Below, in pieces: positions 23,626-33,869 of a DNA stretch of 64,000 nucleotides. The notes beneath the pieces were generated by a model. It ran no database searches. It had not been told where the DNA came from and was given only the letters and a program-made list of their open reading frames with translations. This stretch comes from Dactylorhiza incarnata. Its lineage: Eukaryota; Streptophyta; Magnoliopsida; Asparagales; Orchidaceae. The position numbers and the translations under genes were made by a program. The DNA lies in NCBI GenBank assembly GCA_033032865.1, contig JAWHQI010000099.1:3833501-3897500 (forward strand), given 5' to 3'. Position 1 is the stretch's first letter, and every line of letters starts with the position of its first letter.

Positions 23626-23775
23626 ACCTTATCATAAAATCCTTGTGTGGTTTTAAAGCACCTTATCAAAAGCTTATTGGTGTGTGGACACCTTATCAAA
23701 AACCCCATGGTCTTGAGCACCTTATCAAAAGCTCTGTGGTGTGTGGACACCTTATCAAAAACTCCTAGTGGATAT
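23626..23775 (+). repeat. Short tandem repeat with CACCTTATCAAAA core
   Basis: Five copies of CACCTTATCA(T)AAA, separated by about 25-35 nt, with the intervening GTGGTGTGTGGA also repeated. It lies in the R/U5 part of the LTR. Confidence 0.75.
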
Positions 23776-23994
23776 CCTACCAGCTGTGGTAGAAGAGTAG
23801 ACGTACCCAGATTTATTGGGGAACTACTATAAATTCCTTGTGTCCCCTGTGCTTGTGATTTTCTGTATTTTTCTGTGCTGTGTGCTTTTCTTTATTCAAA
23901 TTACATATCACACTTTGCATTACACTTATATATATATACATTAGTAATTTAATTTTGCTATAAAAACTAATAATGATTTTTCATACTCTATTCA

Positions 23995-24018
23995 CCCCCC
24001 CCCCCCCCCCCCCCCCCC
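23995..24018 (+). repeat. Poly-C run (24 nt) near the LTR end of E
   Basis: Expansion of the short C run that the D LTR also has at the matching place (CTATTCACCCCCCTCTAG). The exact length may be affected by sequencing. Confidence 0.85.
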
Positions 24019-24055
24019 TCTAGAGTAAGTTAAGATCTAACCTCCACTTTCAACA

Positions 24056-25760
24056 CCCCCACACTTAACCATTTGCTCGCCCCGAGCAAATCATCCCCGC
24101 GTATGAGAAAAAGGAATAGCTGGCTTAACAATTGCAAATGCGGAGTACCATGCGAAGTCGCATGCTCGCGCATGTAAAATGCAATAGAAAGAATTTTTAC
24201 TTATACAAAATAGTTTGTAACAATCTAAGAGCGTAATTATATATTATTTCTACTCAAAAGTTGAATCTCGGTGAATCGTCTGGTCATGCGTAGGAAGAAA
24301 GTAAACTGATCGATGAGGCGAGTATTGCTCAAGATCGGTACTCAGAACAACCTCCATTGAAATCCATCAATGTCGGTGACCATAAGCTCACCTGGTCACA
24401 CTCTCTCCATGACACTAGTTCGGTTCATTGCGTGAGTCAGTAGGACTTTAGGATAGAGATGGGGATGGGGTTGCGGAAGGATAAACAATGATAAACTCGA
24501 AGTATTACACACCAAACCCAAAAGTGCTCATGTAAAGATCTTACCAAGCAGTCATTAAAAGCGCGGGTGCACCACACCCCCAGACTTGCACCTGAAAACA
24601 TGGGTGTGCATCACCTACTCCCAATACAAATCTAAAATAGATTTTCAATTAAACTTTTTTCTCAATCACATTTTTTCTTTTCTTTTTATAATTTTCTTTT
24701 TCTTTTTTCTTTTTCTTTTCTAAACACTTTCAGCGGAAATTTCAAGGAAGCACAACCACATTTTCACAGAATTACTCCACATCAACACCCTCAACTGAAA
24801 ATAATAAAACATTAGAGCAAGAATTGGGTGTGCGAATAGGATTAGTTTTTTAGGATTTGGTGAAATGTAAGTGGAGCTGAATCAAGAGGATTGGGTAGGC
24901 TCAAAGGGGCTAGCAAGGATTATAAGATAGGATCGGTACACAAAGATCAAGCTGGCCAAAAAGGATGGCCTACATCACGCTCACGTACTGAACCAACCTA
25001 TATCAATGCTTCAAGAGTCGCTTGGGGCAAGTTCTTAGCCACCGCAAAAGATGATTCATCCTCCTGACTCGAGCAATACGAACCTAGCAACCATCTACAC
25101 ACATCCCTAAGCTACCATCGAATTCACCACTTTTGAGTAGAATAAAAAATTATTACGCAAATAGAAAAATACAAAACTATAAGCATAAAGAAAAATTTAT
25201 TCTAAACACAATTCTATATAAGACGCGAGTACTCAACTAAAGCACTACCAGTGTCAACATTTTACTCTATCTCACAATCCTAAGCCAGTACAACAATTTT
25301 CCCAATCATACAAAAGAAACGAGTTAGACTCGTTACACGCATACAATTAAGTGCGCTCTCTAGTGGGTGTTGTGGTGTGCTACGAAAATGAACAAATAAA
25401 TAATTGAAATGAATTATATCTTCTAGTATGCTATTCCATAAGCATGTGCATGTGGGTAACGACAATATACTCTCCCCCAGACTTAGATCTATGCATCACA
25501 AAGTGTAATACTACAATTATAAAAGGAGGTAGGAAGAGAGGTTGCCCCATGCTCAAAAATGAGCATACCAGAAGATTGGCATTAAGCTGCAAATTCAGCT
25601 CTAAATGTCTGCCACCAAAGTCGCCACACCTAACAAGAAGTAATCTCAACAATGCACATATACTAATTAATATGCTAAAACAAGATCAAGAAAATAACAA
25701 ACTGCCTGCCTGATATTAAAATACAAAGGCAACTGCAGCATAGACTACAACCAAAAAATG
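24056..25760 (-). other. Element B polypurine tract and 3' noncoding region
   Basis: The minus strand reads AAGTGTGGGGG at the boundary. The remainder aligns with 1263-2890 of element A, including the T-rich tract and the CACCACACCCCCAGACTTG segment. No gene is seen. Confidence 0.72.
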
Positions 25761-26320
25761 ATGAAAAATATAAAAAGAAAATTGTCCACAACTGCACCTG
25801 GGGACGATACCCCAGCAGAATAATGTCAGGTACAGAACTACATGGCCCAAGTGTGTACCAATCCGCGAAGAGAGTTCATACTACATGGCCATAGTATCCT
25901 CCATGCATACAAGCTGCTCATAGAACAACGGATACTGTTGCTCAATGCTTTGCCATGGGGCATACCACTGAGAAGTAGGATCTGCAGAAAGGGGCACAGC
26001 CGGAGGTTGCCTACTCATCCCAGCTGAGGTACTAGCCTCGGCAGCATTGGCACGATTAGCACCACCAATCCCAACTTCGTGAATCTGTTAACTCCAATTG
26101 TCACCATTCCGCACCTTCCGAATCAACATGAATGCGACCATCATGGAGACAGAAAGTAACCCCTGGAGATGTCTGTCATGGGCGGCAGTGAATTCCAGAT
26201 GCCAAGTCCTTTGTCAATCCGAGTGATATAATGCGAGCCTCTGATTGACTTCACGGGGAGGTAGGTGGCCTGGCGAAGAAGATACTGGGCAAGCACACGC
26301 CCGAGATGGAGGAGCACACC

Positions 26321-26997
26321 CTATTCCATGTTGTAGAGGTAGAGGAGGTCCTGCCAGCCCACTACGTTCTGGCTCATGGCACCGGTAGTGATGTTATGCC
26401 CTATCAAGTGCTGGACGTAGTGGAGCGCACGAGAAATAAAGTGGGTTGATTTTTCTGCACGAGCCTCGTACGGCTGATTCCGTCCCGTGATGGACTGCCA
26501 TAATTTGCTAGGAGATACTCCCTCTGGGAACTCATCCGGATGGACGAGAATGTTCGTCTGCATGAGTTCGCCTTGGGTGTAAATCCCGGTGTAGACCGCA
26601 AGTTGGCCAATAACAATGGTATGGGTATGACCCCTCATACGGAATGAAACCGACATGGGCTCTCTGGTTCCACATCGACGGCATCAATGATGCGGAAGGT
26701 GGTAAGGAACTCATGTGTGAGTTCACGGTATCCCAACTCCGTAATGGAATATAGGTTTCTCCATGACCCCACATTGAGTAGCCTTGCCACCACTGCATCT
26801 AAGTGCACAGTTTGGAGATCTGGGACAGAAACAAAATAAGGATCTAGGAAGGTTTTTTGTCGCAGCAAATTATACCTTTCCAAGAACTCAGGTTTCCCAA
26901 ACTGCAACATCTCCTCTGATCCATGATCCACGGTACATAAAGAAGAAGCAGGCCCTCCACCGCGGAGAAGCCGGCTCACTACCTTTTTCACACCCAT
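26321..26997 (-). pseudogene. Athila ORF1-like protein of element B
   Basis: Two overlapping frames (26997-26635 and 26656-26321) read as one protein with a frameshift near 26640. The first gives FLERYNLLRQKTFLDPYF, VARLLNVGSW and YRELTHEFL, and the second gives FRMRGHTHTIVIGQLA, GIYTQGEL, SRALHYVQHLIGH and DLLYLYNME. This is the pattern of the Athila ORF-1 family (Pfam PF03078), whose function is unknown. Recognisable residues continue past the stop at 26321 to about 26150 (GVLLHLGRVLAQYL), so the stop is probably CAG to TAG. The frame lies 160 bp downstream of a TATA box and palindrome cluster. A related domain appears to occur in the extra ORFs of C, D and E. Confidence 0.72.
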
Positions 26998-27160
26998 GGC
27001 GCTTCACAAGAGATCGAGAAGGAAGGAGAAGGGAAATGTGTGAGAAAATGAGAGAGAGGATGGAAGAGGAAACCAAAGAAAATCACGCATGGGAAGGAGT
27101 TCGCTAATTGCACACAGAGAGAAATTAGGTGCAGCGTGTGATTCAGGAAGACATGGGCGA

Positions 27161-27230
27161 TTTTATAAAAAAAAATCGCACGATCGTGCAATTTGATCAC
27201 GCACGGGTAATCGGATCGTGCGATTTCCAT
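27161..27230 (-). promoter_or_regulatory. Putative internal promoter upstream of the ORF1-like gene in B
   Basis: A minus-strand TATA box (TTTTATAAAATCG, about 27158-27170) is followed upstream by a perfect 12-bp palindrome GCACGATCGTGC (27178-27189). GATCACGCACG and GGATCGTGCGA lie further out. The words resemble the GCACGACC/GGTCGTGC hairpins next to the TATA box in element A's LTR. Confidence 0.6.
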
Positions 27231-27894
27231 TTTCTGCCCAAATTTCCCTATTTCCTTGATTTGATCAAATTGGGAAGAAATTGCGCGCTCCGAAATGAAC
27301 AGGATGTACAGCAAAATACTGAGAAATAGTGAATGCTCTACTATAATCTCCACAGGGTGCGCGGTGCGTGCGGAAACTCTCAATGTATTTAAATAAAATA
27401 AGAAACTATACTCGCAAATTACACAAAATAAAGAAAACTACAATGTTGGTAACATTTAAATGAAAACTAGTCCTACGCCTAGATAAGTACCGGGTTTTCT
27501 GTCTTCCCAGCATGACTTATTTAGCAATTTTAACAGTTCTAGCTAATTAATCTATGAAAGGAGAAGTGAGCAGGTAGAGGGTTTAATATCTGTGTTAGTA
27601 GCGGGTACTGATACGGTGAAAGAACCACTACCCATCTACCTGAATAATCATCCCTGCTTCTCACAGGTAAAGGGAAGAGAATGTTAGATGCGGAGGAAGA
27701 GTCCTCACTCATCTAACAAAAAAAATCCTTGCCAGCAAGGTGTCGTCCTCAATATCGAAGCGGCGGGACAAAAAGGCAATGAAAGAGGCCTCTTCTATGG
27801 AGGAGGGATCAACCTCCTCACATTAGAGGATAAATTCTTCATTTACTTGAGCACAATGCTCTAAGTCCTTCTGGGATACCTGCGGTAGGTCAAC

Positions 27895-28779
27895 CTACAC
27901 ATGCTCAGAAGAGGAAGGGAGGTCAGGGAATAAAAGAGAAGAAGAACTTAAATGAACGTCAATCGGGGGAGTGGTCCCAATCGCACTCCTAATTGGATGG
28001 GGCAATGAAATATTGTTAGCATTGTCGACAATATTGCAGGTCTCGGCAGCATCAACGGTGGCCTTGCCCAAGATTTGGAGTTCCTTCACGGGTGCTAAGG
28101 TAAAATCTTCTTCACCTTGAAGGTTGTACTCCTCCAATGGAATAAACACAATACTTAAATCTCTTGCCTCATCCTGCGAATCATTCTCAATAATGTTGTC
28201 AGAAACAGAAGTAGTAGTATGCAAAAAAGGGGAAGAAGTAATGCCCGAATGAAATTCATGCACCAATTCCTCACAAAGAATCAAATCTACACACTGTGAT
28301 ATAAGCACAGGGTAGATGGACTCCGCCAAGTCAGAATCCAGATTAGCCACACATCTAATGTCTGTATTCAAATCATTCCCTTCAAAGCATGGAGGTGATA
28401 TGGATATATAACTAGATGTCGAAGGTGTGCTACCATAGGTAGGAGTTGGGATGATCTGGATGTCCGGCTCATCATCCTCGTCCACTTGGCGAAGAAACTC
28501 GGCACAATCCTTCAAGGCATGGTCTGTGCTTTGACAAAACAGACACTGTTTTGTATTCTTCTTTGGTCCAGATAGGGACGGAGATGAATTCAAAAATGGC
28601 ATATGCGGCGCAGAAGGATAACCATAGGACTTAGGCACATTGTAAGGGTTACCGTGTGATATCAGTGCCTGATATATTGAGCCTAGGGTACTAGAGCTAC
28701 TATCTCCCGATTTGCATCTATCACTAGCATGGGAAATATCTCCACACCATCAACAACGGATGTTAAACGCAACCCACAT
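27895..28779 (-). pseudogene. Zinc-knuckle protein of element B (homologue of A's 413-aa ORF)
   Basis: It aligns with A's protein from the same Met. Codon 10 (28750-28752) is TGA where A has Arg, inside the first knuckle between its two Cys residues; this fits CGA to TGA decay. The remaining open part (28638-27895) keeps the second knuckle (CLFCQSTDHALKDC) and the acidic tail. A stop at 27895 shortens the C-terminus by roughly 110 residues compared with A, although similarity continues beyond it. The protein is not functional in this copy. Confidence 0.8.
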
Positions 28780-28960
28780 TGCTTGAAGATACACTGATTC
28801 AACAAAATGACCCAAATGCACAATATACTACACCAAACAATAAACAATTGCAGCACCCTATAATAAAAACAAGAAAAAAGGACAAATAATCAAACAAAGA
28901 AACTAAAGAAAATCTTTATAAGAAATTTTCCTAACAAAAGAATCACAACACCAGCTACAA

Positions 28961-28978
28961 TCCCCGACACTGGAGCCA
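28961..28978 (-). other. Decayed tRNA-Asp primer-binding site of element B
   Basis: It differs at 4 of 18 positions from the perfect site in element A and lies at the same distance (6 nt) from the LTR end. Confidence 0.7.
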
Positions 28979-28984
28979 AAAACA

Positions 28985-29290
28985 TGATCCGTTCACGGCA
29001 AGTGCACCGGTCGCACAAGTAATAAAAGTGGGAGAGATCCCCTGAATATCATTCTCAAATGACTGCAGTTGGGGTGTGTGATTTTCTCGTTGGGGAAATT
29101 ATTATAAAGATTTCTAAGCCAATAAAACGAGGGGGTTTTGGTTTGGTTATGAGAGATGCGATTAAAGAAATCTAATTTAACTAATGCAGGTCGACTGCCT
29201 CGCTTCACTTGGTGGATGGATGAGTAGGCTTCCAGATGAACGAGAGCATCTCGGTGTCTTCTATCCGCATCGGCTCCAGGTGCACCGATC
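28985..29290 (-). repeat. Element B 5' LTR fragment (U5 side)
   Basis: It starts TGATCCG where A's LTR has TGATGGC. Shared words include AAGTAATAAA and GATGAGTAGGCTT-like text. It ends near 29290 at the junction with element F; the exact break is uncertain by about 10 bp. Confidence 0.65.
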
Positions 29291-29349
29291 AATTAGTAGC
29301 TACTGGCCCATCTATAATAGATATTCGTTGCTTCAGACGTAATTAAGCT

Positions 29350-32300
29350 CTACTAAGGGAGGAGACATGGAAGACGTCATGCAATCCCGCTAACTCCGGC
29401 GGCAGCTCCAGTCTATAAGTCAGGGGGCTGATCCGCTCCAGGATCCTATAAGGCCCCAAATACCTAGGACTGATCTTCCTTCGCCAGCGCACCCGTGAGA
29501 CTCCATGCATCTGATGTATCTTACAAAATACCCAATCTCCAACCTAGAACTCCACTGCACGATGTCCCACATCGTAATACTTGGCATGCCTGCTCTGGGC
29601 TTCCAGCATCCTATCTCAGGTCAGTCTCACCTGGGAATCTGTATCGTCTACGAACTCCGAGTTGTGTGCCTTATGATCCTCATCCTGGATCCAGGATAGT
29701 GGAGTCATGCACCTCCGTCCGTATAACACCTAGTAAGGGGCCATGCCTATACTGTACTGATGGCTGTTGTTGTAGAAAAAATCTAAAAGTGGCAATAGTC
29801 TCTCCCAAGGCTCTCAGCGGTCTAGAATACACAGGCGTAATAGATCCTCCAGCGTCCAGTTGGTACATTCCGTCTGCCCATCTTTCTGTGGGTGCAATGC
29901 TGTGCTCAAGGTCAACTGAGTACCCAAATCAGATTGGACTGATCTCCACTCTCTTGACGTAAACCGCCCATCCCGATCTGACACGATCGTCCTAGGCATG
30001 CCATGGCATCGGACAAACTGCTCCACAAACCTTCATACCAATTCACTAACTAGGGCATCCTTCCCGACTGGAATAAATCTGGCCACCTTCGTCACCTGTT
30101 GACGATCACCCATATCAAATCATTCCCCGCATGTGATCGGGGGAGTCCATGTATTAAATCCATCGCAATGTCATCGAACTTCCACTCTGGCACCGGGAGT
30201 AGATGCAATAATCCGGCCGGGCTCTTGCATTCCGCCTTCACAAGTTGCCAAGAATCGCATTGGGTCACAAAGTAATTGATGTCCCTCTTCATGCTTGGCC
30301 AGTACATAGTCCTGTTCAAGTCCGCCGTCATCTTGGTGATACCCGAGTGCACTGAATACTTGCTGTAGTGAGCTTCGATCATAATGTCGTCCCAAATCCT
30401 GCCTCCTGCCAGTATGTAAACTCAGCCTCTGAAACATAACAGACCGCCCTTCAACGAATAGTCCCCATCTGATTCTACATTCAATGCCCTGAATATCGGC
30501 TCCATCTTTGCATCCTGCCTCTGTCTATCCCTAATGTGGTCTCGAATGTCATCCGAGGTACTCATCGCCGCCAAGTGCTCCTCGTAGAGGTCAGGGTCAT
30601 CTGAAGATACCAAGGTGATATGCATGTCCTCTAGCATACTCACCAGCTCCAAAGCCAATAACTGGAGCTCTGATCCTGATGTGGTAGCTCTCTGGCTCAG
30701 TGTGTCCGCCACCATATTCGCCTTCCCTGGGTGGTAGTGCATCGTATACTGATAGTCTGACAAGAACTCCACCCATCGTCTCCGTCGGATGTTCAGCTCC
30801 TTCTGCGTGTCCACGTACTTCATATTCTTGTGATCTGAGGATATATCGCAGTGGACACTGTAGAGGTAGTTCCTCCAGATCTTCAGAGCAAATATAACCG
30901 CTCCCATCTCCAAGTCATGAATCGGGTAGTTCCGCTCATGATTCTTCAACTGATGGGAGGCGTATGCTATCATATGCCCGTTCTGCATCAGAACGACACC
31001 CATCCCCTGATATGATGCATTCGTTTACACCTGGAATCCTTCCTTCCCATACGGAAGGGCAAGGATGGGGGCCAACATGAGCCGACCCTTTAGCTCCTGG
31101 AAGGCCGCTTTGTACTGTGGCATCCAAATGAAAGTGTTATCCTTCTTCGTCAAGGATGTGAGCGGGAGGGCAATCTAGAAAATTCCATGCATGAACTTCA
31201 GGTAATAACCGGCAAGTCCCAAGAAACTCCGCACATCGGTGGCCGTCTTCAGCGGTGACCAATCTCGTACTGCCTGGATCTTTGCTGGATCCACTGCTAG
31301 CCCAACACCACTGATAATGTGACCCAAGAAGGCCACCTCCTTCAACCAAAATTGACATTTGCTGAACTTCGCGTAGAGACTATGCTCTCGAAGTTTCTCC
31401 AATGTCAATGTCAGATGTCTTGCATGCTCCTCTTTCGTCCTCGAGTAGATGAGAATATCATCGATGAACACGATGTCAAAGATGTTGAGATATGGCTCGA
31501 ACACTCAGTTCATCAGACTCATAAATGCCTATGGTGCGTTCGTGAGCCCGAAGGGCATCACGGTGAACTCATACAGTCCGTATGGGCTGCTAAAAGCCAT
31601 CTTCGGGATGTCCTCAAATCCATCTTCGAGAAACAGTGGGATCCCTCTAGCTGGTGAAACAGCTCATCGATCCTGGGCAGCGGATACGTATTTCGGACAG
31701 TCAGCATGTTCAGTGCTTTATAATCGATGCACATTCTGAGCATCTCATCCTTCTTCTTCACAAATAGCACCGGAGCTCCCAAAGGTGAAGAACTCGGTCT
31801 AACGAACCCATCTTCCACCAGCTCCTGTAACTGGCTCCAAAACTCCACTAACTCCTTTTGGGCCATCCGATAAGGAGCTCTAGATACCGGCTTAGCCCGC
31901 AACACCAACTGGATCTGAAAATACTTCTCGCGATGCGGTGGCATCCCTGGCAACTTCTCTGGGAATATGTCAACAAAATTCTGCATGATCGGGATGCTTG
32001 ACACAGAATACTTGACCTCGATCATCTCAAACAGCACCTGATATACTTCGTCTCCCCTGCAGATGGGCCTTAGCGGACTGAATAGACGATAATAAAAGAT
32101 GGGAGGTGGGTCTAATACCTTCGACTACTACTTCCACATTTGTATGCCTTAGAACAATCCTCCTTGCCAGGCAGTCAATCCTTGCATGGTTCCAATGCAG
32201 CCAATTCATCCCCAAGATCAGGTCAAAGTCTTTTATCTTCAAGAGTGTCGCCGGTGTTTCGAATATTTTTCCTTCAATCTCTACGTTCATGTTGCACTTG

Positions 32301-32494
32301 GTGCTCATTAGTAACTCTGATCTGTCCGGGAGTCGCACATTCCTGTGGCTGCCTGTGAAGTGCTGAACTTGATCCAAATCATCCACGAATTCTTCTAAGA
32401 CGAACGAGTGTGAGGCACCCGTATTGAATAAGGTATATTTGGGCTTGCCGCAGACGAGTACTATACCTGGGTGATTTTTGTTTGTTTGGTTCAT
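29350..32494 (-). pseudogene. Pol of element F: protease, RT, RNase H, integrase
   Basis: The protease frame (32494-32027) has FNTGASHSF, where Ty3 proteases have D(S/T)GA, so the catalytic Asp is changed to Asn. RT occupies 32037-31175 ([24 protein letters not shown] at 31457-31468) with a frameshift near 31560. RNase H (31003-30422) has YPIHDLEMGAVIFAL and ADTLSQRA. Integrase (30382 to about 29350) shows HSGITKM, a decayed zinc region, SDRDGRFTSREW, QKDGQTE, and the C-terminal PRYLGPYRIL and LHDVFHVS segments. Stops and shifts are frequent. It is an inactive Ty3/gypsy pol; the C-terminal text resembles Tekay/Del-type elements, though I cannot see a chromodomain. Confidence 0.82.
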
Positions 32495-32569
32495 GAGCTA
32501 AGGTAAAACTAAGATTTGCAAGGTACTAGTAATTATAAGAAACACTAAAGTACCTGTGATTACCCTCGC

Positions 32570-33645
32570 TGGGTTTTGGGGCTGAGCCAGGTCCAAGGCA
32601 TACATCTGGTCTCTGTCCTGCCTACGGTCACGACCCTAGAATCCATGACCTCATCCGCGTACTCGGCCACCAAAATGTTGGGCCTATGGGGCAGCATGTG
32701 GTGCTGGTGGTACATTCCTCAGAGGGCAGTTCCTTCGAATGTGGCCCGTCTTGTGGCACTGGTAGCACTCCGGTGGGGGAGGAGGCCCACCTTCTAGCCT
32801 TGGCACCTCCCGCATTTGTAGAGTCTGAGTAGCCAACAATACTGGTTCCCTCTGCTCCTGCCTCTCCTCATGGAGGGGTCGCCATCCGTTCTCCTTTCCC
32901 CGATATCTCGACCCCTCTGCTGGTCTCTCCTACCACCCCGACCCTGGTCCCCAGTCGGTCTCTTCCTTCCACGAACAGTGTGCTGGTCTGCCTCCAGCTT
33001 CTTGGCCATCTCCAAGATCCTGGCCAGACTACCATCAGAAACAAAGAGGAGGGCTTGCCTCAGCTCTTCGCGGAAGCCCTTGTAGAACCTCTTTGCATGA
33101 CCCGCGTCGTCCAACTGATAAGAGTCCACAAACTAGGCCAAATGGGTAAACTCCCAGTGACACTCCAGAACCGTCCTGATCCCCTACCTCAACTATAAGA
33201 ATCTGTCCTCCAACTCATCTCTCGCAAACTGTGGCACAAAAGGCTCCAGCAGAGCTGCCTTGAAATCATCCCAAGAAACGTCTGCAGTCTCCAATCCAGC
33301 ATAGGTGGTGTCCAGCTACGACTTCCACCATCTCTTTGCGTGGGATTCTAAACATGAGACCACTAGAGGCACATCCATCTCTGTCGGGCACTGAATCCCT
33401 TCCAGCATCTCGTACATGATATCCACCCACTCCTCAGTCCGAACAGCTGACTCCATCCCGAGGTAAGATGGGGGAGAAAGAACACGAAAGATGCTAAGCC
33501 AGTTGGCCCCAGGATTTGGCTGAAGAGTCGGAGCCTGTTGTGCCCTGAACGCATCCAGTATGGCCGTCAATGTCTGTCCCATCTCCATCTGCTGGAATGG
33601 AGTAGGAGCTAGTGGTGGCGGGATGATGTTTGGAGTTGGAGCCAC
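32570..33645 (-). pseudogene. Gag of element F
   Basis: The N-terminal part (33645-33316) has EEWVDIMYEMLEGI and AKRWWKS, typical of retrotransposon gag. After two or three stops the frame continues at 33129-32794 (HAKRFYKGFREELRQAL, Arg-rich tail). A CCHC knuckle (CYQCHKTGHIRRNC) is encoded at about 32722-32767 in another frame. It formed the particle and bound RNA in the intact element; it is broken here. Confidence 0.78.
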
Positions 33646-33854
33646 TATGCTGTGGGGTAGGGTTCGTCGCAGGCTACAAAAGAATATTTAACACTCGTAA
33701 GGGAATTTGGCTAAAAAGATTAAGTTAAAAGTGGAGTTTTTAATGTGATTCCCCATATGGGTGCATCATCACTTCCACATCTAGTTTGTCCTCAAATAAG
33801 CTCGCGCTGGGTGTCTCAAGGTTTGTGGACTTCTTTTCTTCTGATCGAGGTTTC

Positions 33855-33866
33855 GCTTTGATACCA
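33855..33866 (-). other. Primer-binding site of element F (initiator tRNA-Met type)
   Basis: The minus strand reads TGGTATCAAAGC, one mismatch from the common TGGTATCAGAGC site. It lies 3 nt from the LTR end at 33870. H has the decayed counterpart at 49901-49910. Confidence 0.78.
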
Positions 33867-33869
33867 GTT

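Larger units (their letters stand above)
19501..24055 (+). mobile_element. Element E: ORF3 and 3' LTR of a third SIRE-like copia
   Basis: It starts abruptly at the beginning of an ORF3 close to that of C (19508) and runs through the polypurine tract to a complete 3' LTR ending at 24055. The 5' part is missing and replaced by D in opposite orientation. C and E share the TTCGTCGAA-type motif and similar ORF3 text, so they belong to one family. Confidence 0.83.
22476..24055 (+). repeat. Element E 3' LTR (1580 bp)
   Basis: It starts TGTTGGAACAACCC and ends CACTTTCAACA, with short inverted termini TGTTG/CAACA. It contains TTCGACGAAT-type words (22612-22810), a CACCTTATCAAAA repeat (23626-23775) and a poly-C run near the 3' end. 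The right side abuts the polypurine tract of element B with no LTR of B between. Confidence 0.83.
24056..29290 (-). mobile_element. Element B: older Athila-like relative of element A
   Basis: Minus-strand order: LTR fragment (28985-29290), tRNA-Asp-like primer site (28961-28978), zinc-knuckle ORF (28779-27895), motif cluster with TATA box, Athila ORF1-like frame (26997-26321), and 3' noncoding region to a polypurine tract at 24056. The flanking parts align with element A, but A lacks the 1.6-kb ORF1 section (about 25760-27440). The 3' LTR is missing and its place is taken by E's LTR. The 5' LTR is cut after about 300 bp at the junction with F. It has no pol, so it too is non-autonomous, and it is decayed. 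Confidence 0.8.

Noticed and set aside
13310..24055. D and E as two arms of one inverted-repeat element
   Set aside because: Their LTRs start and end differently, the motif arrays differ, and E's ORF3 is closer to C's than to D's. They are separate elements.
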